From positions 1 to 48,569 of the forward strand of contig CAYYMD010000021.1 of assembly GCA_964472875.1 (NCBI GenBank): 48,569 bases of DNA, given 5' to 3'. Origin of the DNA: CAYYMD01 sp964472875 (lineage in GTDB: Bacteria; Planctomycetota; Phycisphaerae; SM23-33). Made by a program: the position numbers and the translations under genes. Shown here piece after piece: positions 8,187 to 15,663 of this stretch (position 1 is the stretch's first letter; each line of letters starts with the position of its first letter). Under the pieces are notes generated by a model that searched no databases, had not been told where the DNA came from, and saw only the letters and a list, made by a program, of their open reading frames with translations.

Positions 8187-8452
8187 TATCTGGTCTCGTT
8201 CAACAAATGTTTAAAAGCCGGTCGTATAATTGACGACGCCTTCGATTGTACGCAACAAACGAATTTATTACGGATAATGGTAACCGGCGCAACGTATATT
8301 TGCAATGCCGCCCGGTGGCCCGGCTCGAATTGAATAAAACGGGAAATATATAAAAGTGTTTTTTTCTTTTATTGTCACTTAGGTAAGGGTACCATTTTTC
8401 ACTGTCCCAATAATCAAGAGTATATGGAGAAAATTTAAGAAAGGATCCCATC
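8187..8452. other. Intergenic region with an ACTGTCCC motif
   Basis: A 266-bp gap between divergent genes, becoming AT-rich towards 8452. It contains AGGTAAGGGTACC near 8381 and ACTGTCCCAATAATC from 8400, resembling the arm at 21-28. AAGGAT at 8440 is the ribosome site of the next gene. No small gene was supported. Confidence 0.4.
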
Positions 8453-10405
8453 ATGCGAAGCAGAATAATAATTTCGATGTTGTTGGCTGCGGGTGTTTTC
8501 GCCGTAACCGCAGGCGCCCAGGAAGGCGCCGCACCGGCCGTGGATATGCCGGAACTGAAGCCGGTTATTTCATACATCCCCTCCGGCACTGCCGGGTACG
8601 TCGTCGTCAACGACGTCAAGTCCTGCACGGATAAAATCGACAAGTTTCTGGCGGATGCGGGACTGAGCCAGATTATCGCAATGTCCATGGGCGGCGGCCC
8701 CGGCGGCCAGAACGGCGGCCAGATGCCCGGCGTGCTCCAGATGCTCCAGGGCGCAGCGCAACTGGGCCAGGGTTTCAACCCCAACGGCGGATTCGCCGCA
8801 GTGATGCTTAATCCCGAAGACTATGACCTCGACATCGTCGGCATGATAAAGGCCGAGATGGAACCCGGCCCCAGTGAAGGCCCCGAAGTTCAGTTCAAGG
8901 ATGTGCCTTTTGTCATGATCGTTCCGGGCAAGGGAATCAAGGAAGTCTTTGGGGCGTACGAAATCATCCCCGGCGGCAAATACACGCAGGTCAAACTCCG
9001 CATGGGCACGGTCATGGCCGATGAAAAACAGGGTTACGTATTCCTCAGCCCCAATGAAAAGGCGCTTGGCGCTGTTCTGTCGGCCAGGGGCTCGGCCGTG
9101 GGCGAACTGCCAAAGCCGGAGGCCGAACTCATGGCCGCATCCGACATAGCCGCCAACGTCAACGTCAGGACCATCCGGCCGATGTTGCTGAAAATGGTCG
9201 ATATGATAGGCGAAAAAATGAAGGAACAGTCCTCCGGCAGGCCGGGGGTAGGAGGAATGAGCGCACCGCTCGCCCCGTTCGCACTGCAGATGAAAATGGC
9301 GGACTATTACACGTCCATATACAAAGAGATTTTCAAACAGACCGATTCGATGACCCTGGCGGGACGTTTCGTCGATACGGGCCTGGTGGCCGAAGGCATG
9401 GCCACGTTTACAGAAGGCAGCGACCTGGCCGGGAGCATCAAAGTCGATAATCCCGGCGCCAAGAAACTCCTCAACCGCCTCCCGAACCTGCCCTACGTGC
9501 TGGCCATGGGCGCCGCGGGCAACGCGATGAAAAACCCCGTCGCCGAAGACCCCAAAGAACAGATAAACATGGCCGTCAACGCCATCGCCTCTGCCGCGGA
9601 AGGCAAACTCTCGGACGAAGACAAGGCCAAAATGAAGAAGATTTTCCTCGGCCTGCAGGGACAGGTCACGGGCGTCCAGTTTGCCGGCGGCGGGGCGCCG
9701 GCCGGGAGCGGGCTGTTCGGCCTTTCCATGGTAATCGACTGCAAATCGGCCGCCAAACTCAAGGCCCTTATGACCGACGGCGTCGACCTTGGCAACTCGC
9801 TTATTCAGACCGCAGACGATCCGGATTTTAAACAGTTGCAGCTGAGTTACGCAAAGGGCGTTGAAACTGTCGAGCAAACCCCCGTGGACACCATCGAATT
9901 CACGCATCCTGAAATGGCCGAGGAAGACGACAAGGACAAGATGGTTAAGGTTTTAGGCGAGGATAAAGTGCGGATATTCGTGGCCGAGGCCGACAAGGAC
10001 ACCCTCGTGCTGACTTTCGGCGGTTCGCGGGCGTTCCTCGGCGAGTCAATCAAGCTCGCCAAGACAGGTGGCGGAACCATCCTCCAGGGCCCCGATTCGG
10101 CCGAAGCGCTTAAGTACATGCCGAAGAACACATCATTCATCATGCTGTTCAACGGCGGCAATCTTCTGGACGTCATAAAGACGGCCAAGAACACGATGGC
10201 GCCCGACTCACAGCCGATTCCGTTTCAGATAACCTGCAAGACGCCCATCGCCGTAGGCGCCGGCGGAAAAGATAACACCGGCCACATGGCCCTGTACATG
10301 CCCAGCGGACTTATCAAGGATCTGACCGGCGTATTTATGGGATTGATGATGCCGCGGCCCGGCCCAATGCCCCCGCCGCAACCCCAGGGTGAACAGGACT
10401 TTTAA
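8453..10405 (+). CDS. Large secreted protein of unknown function
   Basis: A 650-residue protein with a clear signal peptide (residues 1-22, ending AGA). No membrane helix follows, so it should be exported. A Gly/Gln/Met-rich stretch lies at about 76-92 and a Pro-rich tail at the end (RPGPMPPPQPQ). The body alternates strands and helices, with a recurring theme of AxxMPxNxxxxVxxNxxx, as in YIPSGTAGYVVVNDVK near the start and YMPKNTSFIMLFNGG near the end. This suggests a distant relation to the DUF3352-type repeats of planctomycete secreted proteins, but I cannot confirm that. It is monocistronic with a good AAGGAT ribosome site. Confidence 0.8.
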   Translation: MRSRIIISMLLAAGVFAVTAGAQEGAAPAVDMPELKPVISYIPSGTAGYVVVNDVKSCTDKIDKFLADAGLSQIIAMSMGGGPGGQNGGQMPGVLQMLQGAAQLGQGFNPNGGFAAVMLNPEDYDLDIVGMIKAEMEPGPSEGPEVQFKDVPFVMIVPGKGIKEVFGAYEIIPGGKYTQVKLRMGTVMADEKQGYVFLSPNEKALGAVLSARGSAVGELPKPEAELMAASDIAANVNVRTIRPMLLKMVDMIGEKMKEQSSGRPGVGGMSAPLAPFALQMKMADYYTSIYKEIFKQTDSMTLAGRFVDTGLVAEGMATFTEGSDLAGSIKVDNPGAKKLLNRLPNLPYVLAMGAAGNAMKNPVAEDPKEQINMAVNAIASAAEGKLSDEDKAKMKKIFLGLQGQVTGVQFAGGGAPAGSGLFGLSMVIDCKSAAKLKALMTDGVDLGNSLIQTADDPDFKQLQLSYAKGVETVEQTPVDTIEFTHPEMAEEDDKDKMVKVLGEDKVRIFVAEADKDTLVLTFGGSRAFLGESIKLAKTGGGTILQGPDSAEALKYMPKNTSFIMLFNGGNLLDVIKTAKNTMAPDSQPIPFQITCKTPIAVGAGGKDNTGHMALYMPSGLIKDLTGVFMGLMMPRPGPMPPPQPQGEQDF

Positions 10406-10649
10406 TAGACTACCGACCAACAGTGCGGCTGGTCGCCAATGGCTTGTCCGCCAAGTGGCCCACCTGTCCTTTTGGCGGTTCTGCCCCATTGGTTTTTATG
10501 GCGGGTGATAATGCGGGAATAGTTACGCGGGAATATGGGGAACAGCAAAACATCCTCCGCTTACCGGCAAGGGCTTACCAAAATTACAAAAAACACGGCC
10601 GGCCCTGCGGCCAAATTACGAATGTCGAAATTCAAATGAAAATATGAAA
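10406..10649. other. Intergenic region with a weak hairpin
   Basis: No gene is supported. CCGCCAA (10448-10454) can pair with TTGGCGG (10472-10478) around a 17-nt loop. It lies 43 bp after the upstream stop but lacks a U-tract, so terminator function is doubtful. The rest is unremarkable and leads into the left end of the decayed IS110 element. Confidence 0.35.
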
Positions 10650-10708
10650 GCGCGGCTCCGTTCGCCAGTTATACTGGCAATGTAAATTTCTAACACAAGG
10701 AGCCGCGC
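10650..10708 (+). promoter_or_regulatory. Hairpin able to hide the transposase ribosome-binding site
   Basis: GGAGCCGCGC (10699-10708) contains the GGAG Shine-Dalgarno core of the transposase, and it is perfectly complementary to GCGCGGCTCC at 10650-10659. If transcription starts at or before 10650, the ribosome site would be sequestered. This is a known way for insertion sequences to limit read-through translation from outside promoters. The pairing is seen; the regulatory role is inferred. Confidence 0.5.
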
Positions 10709-10709
10709 C

Positions 10710-11381
10710 ATGAAAGAGTATATCGCATTCGACAGCCACAAGCACTATACATTGGCCGAAAGAGAAGACCATCGCACGTGCCGGACAAGACAGCAACGCA
10801 TTGAGCATAGTCCCGGAGCGATCCGAGGGTATCTTAAGACCTGTCCGTCCGGAACGGACAGTGGCGGTGGAGGCCGCCCGCAACTGGTACTGGATAGTCG
10901 ATGAGATAGAGCAGGCCGGAATCCCGGCGCGCCGGGACTGGTGCATCCCCGCAAGGCCAAATTGATGATGGGCATGATAAACAAGACCGACAAACTGGAC
11001 GTTCATGGTCTTAACCTTCTCCAGCGTAACGGCACGCTGCCGGAGGTTTGGATTCCGCCGGCTGAACTTAGAGACCTGAGGGAACTTACCCGCACGCGAA
11101 TGGTGCTCTCTAATCAACGAACCAGATTGAAGAACCGTATTCAGGCCACGTTAGCTAAGTATGGCCTGAAGGTTGATAAGAGCGACGCCTTCGGCAAGGC
11201 GGGCAGAGAGAAGATTGATTGCCTGGTCAAGAAGTTGCCCACCCATGCGGGTTGGACGACAAAGATGCTTCTGGAGCAATTGGACTTTGTGTGCGGATAA
11301 CTAAAAAGACACGAGAAAAGACTCGAATCGCTCATCAAGGTCACCCCCGATATGGAACTGTTGATGACTATTCCCGGGGTG
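10710..11381 (+). pseudogene. IS110-family transposase, frameshifted and truncated
   Basis: The N-terminus reads MKEYIAFDSHKHYTLAE, the DEDD-type IS110 start. The frame shifts near 10862 (to VAVEAARNWYWIVDEIEQAG) and again between about 10915 and 10940 (to HPRKAKLMMGMINKTDKLD). An in-frame TAA at 10298+1000 (11298-11300) then interrupts it before RLESLIKVTPDMELLMTIPG. After that the match ends, so the C-terminal Tnp_20-type serine domain is absent. Pieces lie on three frame segments of about 50, 20 and 120 codons. The gene is certainly non-functional; sequence similarity within the pieces is still high, so the decay looks fairly recent. Confidence 0.88.
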
Positions 11382-11494
11382 AAGCCGGAGCCGCAAAGCG
11401 GTTGCCACGGAAAATTCGGCTCGCCCCCGCACGTCCGGGACGGCAATAAATATTTTCGCATAATGTCCGGTATGATAATTTTGGAGACTGTCTT

Positions 11495-12313
11495 ATGGAA
11501 TACGTAACACTCTGCTCCGGGAAACAGATGCCCATGCTGGGACTGGGCACGTGGTCGCTGAAGGGCGGCGAATGCGTCAAAACCGTCGCCGAGGCGATAA
11601 ACATGGGCTACCGCCACGTGGACACGGCCGTGTTCTACGGCAACCACGAACCGGTCGGCGAGGGCATACGAAAATCGGGCGCCGGCCGCGGGGAAATCTT
11701 CGTGACCACCAAAATCTGGCACGACAAACTCCGCCACGACGACGTTCTCGAGGAGTGCCGCCGGTCGCTGGACGAACTGGGCATGGACTACATCGACCTG
11801 CTTCTTATCCACTGGCCCAGTCCCGACGTGCCGCTGGAAGAAACCCTCAGCGCCTTCGCCCGCCTGCTGGACGGGGGCGAAATTCTCCACGCCGGCGTCT
11901 CGAACTTCACGGCCGAACGCCTCGGGCGGGCCATCGCCGCCGGCAAGGTTCCCATCGCCGCCAACCAGGTCGAGTACCACCCCTACCTTAACCAGCAGGA
12001 CCTGCTGCAATACTGCCGCGACAACGGCGTGCCGCTGGTGGCCTATTCGCCCATGGGCAAGGGCCGCCTCGGCGGCGACGAACTGCTGAGCGAAATCGGC
12101 CGCAACCACGGCAAAAGCCCCTGGCAGGTCTCGCTGCGCTGGCTCGTCCGGAAAGGCATAACGGTCATACCCAAGGCATCCTCCACGCAGCATCTGCGCG
12201 ACAACATGGACATCTTCGACTGGTCGCTGGGCGAGGACGAGATGGCCCGCCTCGACGCCACCGGCAGTAACATGCGTCTGATAGACTGGCCACTGGGCGG
12301 CTTCGACGATTGA
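11495..12313 (+). CDS. Aldo/keto reductase
   Basis: A 272-residue NADPH-dependent TIM-barrel oxidoreductase, close in length and layout to 2,5-diketo-D-gluconate reductases. The catalytic tetrad is visible: D43 and Y48 in HVDTAVFYGN, K73 in TTKIW and H106 in LLLIHWPSP. The cofactor-binding C-terminal segment VIPKASSTQHLRDN is present. The ATG follows TTTTGGAGA. The physiological substrate cannot be told from sequence. The gene follows the decayed insertion element and precedes the aminotransferase gene by 68 bp, with a small CGGCG/CGCCG hairpin between (12330-12343). Confidence 0.92.
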   Translation: MEYVTLCSGKQMPMLGLGTWSLKGGECVKTVAEAINMGYRHVDTAVFYGNHEPVGEGIRKSGAGRGEIFVTTKIWHDKLRHDDVLEECRRSLDELGMDYIDLLLIHWPSPDVPLEETLSAFARLLDGGEILHAGVSNFTAERLGRAIAAGKVPIAANQVEYHPYLNQQDLLQYCRDNGVPLVAYSPMGKGRLGGDELLSEIGRNHGKSPWQVSLRWLVRKGITVIPKASSTQHLRDNMDIFDWSLGEDEMARLDATGSNMRLIDWPLGGFDD

Positions 12314-12381
12314 ATAGATGATTGCCATCCGGCGGTTTCGCCGTTAGTATAACCGCCCTGAGTTGAAAAGAAGGAGCGGTT

Positions 12382-13242
12382 ATGAAAATCTGGATGAACG
12401 GCGAACTCGTTGAGCGGCAGGATGCGCGTATAAGCGTTTACGATCACGGCCTGCTCTACGGCGACGGGGTATTCGAAGGTATTCGCGTTTACGCGGGCAA
12501 GGTCTTCGAACTCGATGCGCACATCGACCGCCTGTACGACTCGGCCAAAATAATCCGCCTTGCGATTCCCTACACCAAGCAGGAACTGTGCGACGCCATT
12601 TACGAGACGCTGCATGCCAATGAAATGCACGACGCCTATGTCCGCCTGGTGGTCACCCGCGGCCCGGGTACGCTGGGGCTGGGCCCGTTCGATTGCTCGA
12701 ACCCCGTTACGTTTATCATCACGGACCAGATTGCCCTGTATCCCGAAGAAATGTACCGGGAGGGCATGGCGGTCATCATCGCAAAGACCATCCGCCGCTC
12801 CGGACGGGTCATTCCCTCACAGGTCAAGAGTCTAAACTACCTCAACAACATACTGGCCAAGGTAGAAGCCGTAGACGCCGGCGTAGCCGAGGCCGTCATG
12901 CTCAACGAACAGGGCAACGTGGCCGAGTGCACCGGCGACAACATATTTATCGTCGCCGACGGCCGGGTAATAACCCCGCCGCCGGAGGCGGGCATACTGG
13001 TGGGCATCACACGAGAAGTCGTCATGCGACTCTGCGGCGAGTTGAACATTCCGCTGTCCCAGAGCGACATCACGGTCGAGCAACTCTACGAGGCCGATGA
13101 GTGTTTCCTGACAGGCACGGCCGCGGAGGTAATCGCCGTCACAAAGATTGACGGAAAGGTTATCGGCGACGGAAAAGGCGGGCCCGTCACGAACAAACTG
13201 CTTGAGGCCTTCAGAAACTACATCGCTTCCGGGCAGTGGTGA
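12382..13242 (+). CDS. ilvE: Branched-chain amino acid aminotransferase, PLP fold type IV
   Basis: A 286-residue class IV aminotransferase that should interconvert branched-chain 2-oxoacids and amino acids with glutamate, the last step of Ile/Leu/Val synthesis. The PLP lysine is K149 in QVKSLNYLNNILAK, and the cofactor-supporting glutamate is E182 in NVAECTGDNIF. The N-terminal DHGLLYGDGVFEGIRVY is the usual family start. A strong AAGGAG ribosome site precedes the ATG. D-amino acid or aminodeoxychorismate activity is possible in this fold, but the SLNYLNN context and the length favour IlvE. Confidence 0.9.
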   Translation: MKIWMNGELVERQDARISVYDHGLLYGDGVFEGIRVYAGKVFELDAHIDRLYDSAKIIRLAIPYTKQELCDAIYETLHANEMHDAYVRLVVTRGPGTLGLGPFDCSNPVTFIITDQIALYPEEMYREGMAVIIAKTIRRSGRVIPSQVKSLNYLNNILAKVEAVDAGVAEAVMLNEQGNVAECTGDNIFIVADGRVITPPPEAGILVGITREVVMRLCGELNIPLSQSDITVEQLYEADECFLTGTAAEVIAVTKIDGKVIGDGKGGPVTNKLLEAFRNYIASGQW

Positions 13243-13255
13243 CCGGCGTAAGCGG

Positions 13256-15574
13256 CTATTCCTGCAGAAAATACTGATTCATGGCCGCATATAGCACGAC
13301 GTTCGAGGCCACGCGAAGCGCATCCCTGCCTGACAAGCCGCGGCAGTTGTATATCTTAGTCCCCGACATCGGCCCGGTTATGGCATAATTGCTCACAATA
13401 ACCGCGGCCCGCCCCCGTATTCGCACACACCACAGGCCCGGGTCGCTTTCGTCGGGCTTTTCTTTGCGCAGGGCGCGCGTGTAACGCACTTTCGTTATGT
13501 CTGTTCCGATGCCGCCGGCGAACCCGCCGGTGATGAGCGGGTCTTCTGCGCTTAATTTCTCGATGCTGTCGGCACCGAACGTCTCGGCGAGCATCCGGCC
13601 GGCCTGGCGCACAAATTCGGGGTTACCCGAGGCGGAGTCTATGAACACCGTCCCGCCGGAAAGCACATACTTTTTAAGACGCTCCATGGCCGCTTCGCCC
13701 AGTTCGATTTTATCGCCCCCTGTCAGCCAGAGCAGTTCGATATCGCCGGGCAGTCTGCTTTCCGGGTCCACCGGGGGGGCTTCTTCGACGCCCACGCTCA
13801 GGGCATGGGTCAGCACGCGGCTGAGTCCGGCGAAACTGCCCGGGCACGCCCCCCAGTAACCGCCGTGCTTGATTCTTGCCACGGCGATTCGTCTTTGGGG
13901 CGACAGTTTCTCGCCGGCAAACGGGCGAACTGCAAACCTGCCGTCGGGAAGATTCATGTCCGTGGCGTACAGAACCACGTTACCCAGAAACCGCATTGCA
14001 TCCGGCGAGATTTCCCCGAGTTGCCTGCCGGCGGAGGGTGAAAGTATGAAAACGCGCATCTGGCAGGAATTATCAAGCGCGACTACCTGTTCAAGAAAAT
14101 CCCCGCCGACCGAAAATTTCACCGTCCCCAGCGGCCCCGACGCCTTCAGTTTCCGCTCGCTGAAGGCGGGCAGAATCCGGCGAAAATATTGCGAAACATC
14201 CTTCGCGAAAGACGCGGATGCGTCTTTTGGCGACACGACAACAATTGTTCCCCCGCCGCATAGGAATTCTCTCAGCGGCCCGGCCATATCCGCGGATATG
14301 CCGCCGCGGCCGTCGGATTTTATCATCAGCACGGGCGACTCTCCGGATACGCCCGAAGCACGCCGCCATCCCACGCGGCGGTTAAGCTGTCGGCCAAACC
14401 AGCGGCAGAACGCATCGGGACGGGCCGGGTCATAAAAGGATTCTTTCCCCAAAGACAGGTAGGATATTATTTCCGGCGCGGCGGCCCTTGCGAGCACCAG
14501 TTGCACGAAGGCGGTATCTATCGCCGCAAAAGATACGGACTCCTCGCCCGCCATGGCGCGGTCTGCCAGCCAGCTGCCGTTTTCCTTCTGCGTCCGAAGC
14601 AGGAACGCCGCGGCGTCCGTCCGGAAATCCCTGGCATGCCCGGCGTCCTCTTCCCCGCCATATGCCGCCCGGCCTGTGGTGTCGGACAACCTGGCCATGC
14701 AGTGCAGATAATAATAAAGCCAGTTCTGTGCGTCCCCCCACATCCAGCCGGGCACGGATTCGACTGTGTAGTGCTGGTCGAGCCATTTTATGCCGTTTTG
14801 GACCGTCTTCTGGCCGATATTCCCGGATGGAATCCTACGGGACAGGTTCGATATCGTAGCCGCCGCAGCCGCCGTCATAGAGCCGTAACTCTGCCCCCTC
14901 AAACGCGGGCCGTCACCGCCGGGCGGACGATATCCCCATCCGCCGTCGGCATTGGGGCTTTGCACCCAGTAATTTATGGCGCGAGTCCAAACGGTTTTCG
15001 GCACTTCCACGCCGGCTTCAGCGGCGGCCTGAAGGGCCAGCAGAGCCAATTGGGTATTGGATGCGTCTGTCCAGCCGGAATATTTCTGAGTCGTGGAATG
15101 CGCCGGACCGTAACCCCAGCCGCCGGAGGGGTGTTGCCGTTCTATGAGCCATTCGGTGTCGTTCCTGAGCGGTTCGAAATACTTTTTGCCGCCAAGGCGT
15201 GCATATAAAAGCGCACGCATGGCACGGGCGTAGGTGGTTTTCGGGTCACAGCCGTCTATGTACGCCAGCGTCGCCTCGAGGCGCTTGGAATCCGGCGGCT
15301 CGCCGGCGGCCAGAATTCCCAGCACTATAAGCGATTCCACACCCCCTTCGTGCAACGCGTCATAAGAACTGTCCCAGGTGCCGTCCGTCTCCCGCACGGA
15401 GAACAGAAAATCCACGCCCCGCTTCATCGACCGGCTGATTTGTTCGTTTGTGGGACGAGCGCCGTCCCGGCACATCGCAGACGATGCGCAAAGCAGCACA
15501 ACAATGAGCGCCGTCAGCGACAGCGCTTTTCGTCGGGTCGTGCATATCCCGCTATGTTTTATTTTCTGATGCAT
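13256..15574 (-). CDS. Secreted squalene-cyclase-fold (alpha/alpha toroid) protein with C-terminal DUF4159
   Basis: A 772-residue exported protein. Residues 13-35 form the signal peptide. About 45-370 is an alpha/alpha-toroid of the prenyltransferase/squalene-oxidase repeat type, with repeated QW-like motifs such as HPSGGWGYGP, NADGGWGYRPPGG and ENGSWLAD. A Rossmann-like region with FLCGGGTIVVVSPKD follows (about 400-470). The C-terminus (about 550-760) matches DUF4159, with KHGGYWGACPGSFAGL and LWLTGGDKIEL. This two-part architecture is typical of planctomycetes; its function is unknown, and neither part shows a terpene-cyclase DxDD active site. It ends 14 bp from the convergent ilvE gene. 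Confidence 0.85.
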   Translation of the reverse strand: MHQKIKHSGICTTRRKALSLTALIVVLLCASSAMCRDGARPTNEQISRSMKRGVDFLFSVRETDGTWDSSYDALHEGGVESLIVLGILAAGEPPDSKRLEATLAYIDGCDPKTTYARAMRALLYARLGGKKYFEPLRNDTEWLIERQHPSGGWGYGPAHSTTQKYSGWTDASNTQLALLALQAAAEAGVEVPKTVWTRAINYWVQSPNADGGWGYRPPGGDGPRLRGQSYGSMTAAAAATISNLSRRIPSGNIGQKTVQNGIKWLDQHYTVESVPGWMWGDAQNWLYYYLHCMARLSDTTGRAAYGGEEDAGHARDFRTDAAAFLLRTQKENGSWLADRAMAGEESVSFAAIDTAFVQLVLARAAAPEIISYLSLGKESFYDPARPDAFCRWFGRQLNRRVGWRRASGVSGESPVLMIKSDGRGGISADMAGPLREFLCGGGTIVVVSPKDASASFAKDVSQYFRRILPAFSERKLKASGPLGTVKFSVGGDFLEQVVALDNSCQMRVFILSPSAGRQLGEISPDAMRFLGNVVLYATDMNLPDGRFAVRPFAGEKLSPQRRIAVARIKHGGYWGACPGSFAGLSRVLTHALSVGVEEAPPVDPESRLPGDIELLWLTGGDKIELGEAAMERLKKYVLSGGTVFIDSASGNPEFVRQAGRMLAETFGADSIEKLSAEDPLITGGFAGGIGTDITKVRYTRALRKEKPDESDPGLWCVRIRGRAAVIVSNYAITGPMSGTKIYNCRGLSGRDALRVASNVVLYAAMNQYFLQE

Positions 15575-15663
15575 ATTTTTATGCCGCGCCGTAGTGACTC
15601 ATTGCCGCTGGCGGCGTGTGTAACTTTACATCAAAATCGCACCCGCGTCGAGAGGGGCGGCGT

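Larger units (their letters stand above)
10650..11381 (+). mobile_element. Decayed IS110-family insertion sequence
   Basis: The element is recognised from its broken transposase gene and a structured left non-coding end. That end (10650-10708) holds GCGCGGCTCC (10650-10659) complementary to GGAGCCGCGC (10699-10708) and the perfect hairpin GCCAGT-TAT-ACTGGC (10664-10678). IS110 elements carry their guide (bridge) RNA in a non-coding end, so this is the expected place, but no full guide structure can be shown. The right part of the transposase and the right end are missing, so the boundary at 11381 is only where homology to the family stops. Confidence 0.75.

Noticed and set aside
8570..9907. 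445-codon open frame on the minus strand opposite the secreted protein gene
   Set aside because: No family resemblance, shadow-type composition, and the plus strand has a signal peptide and good ribosome site.
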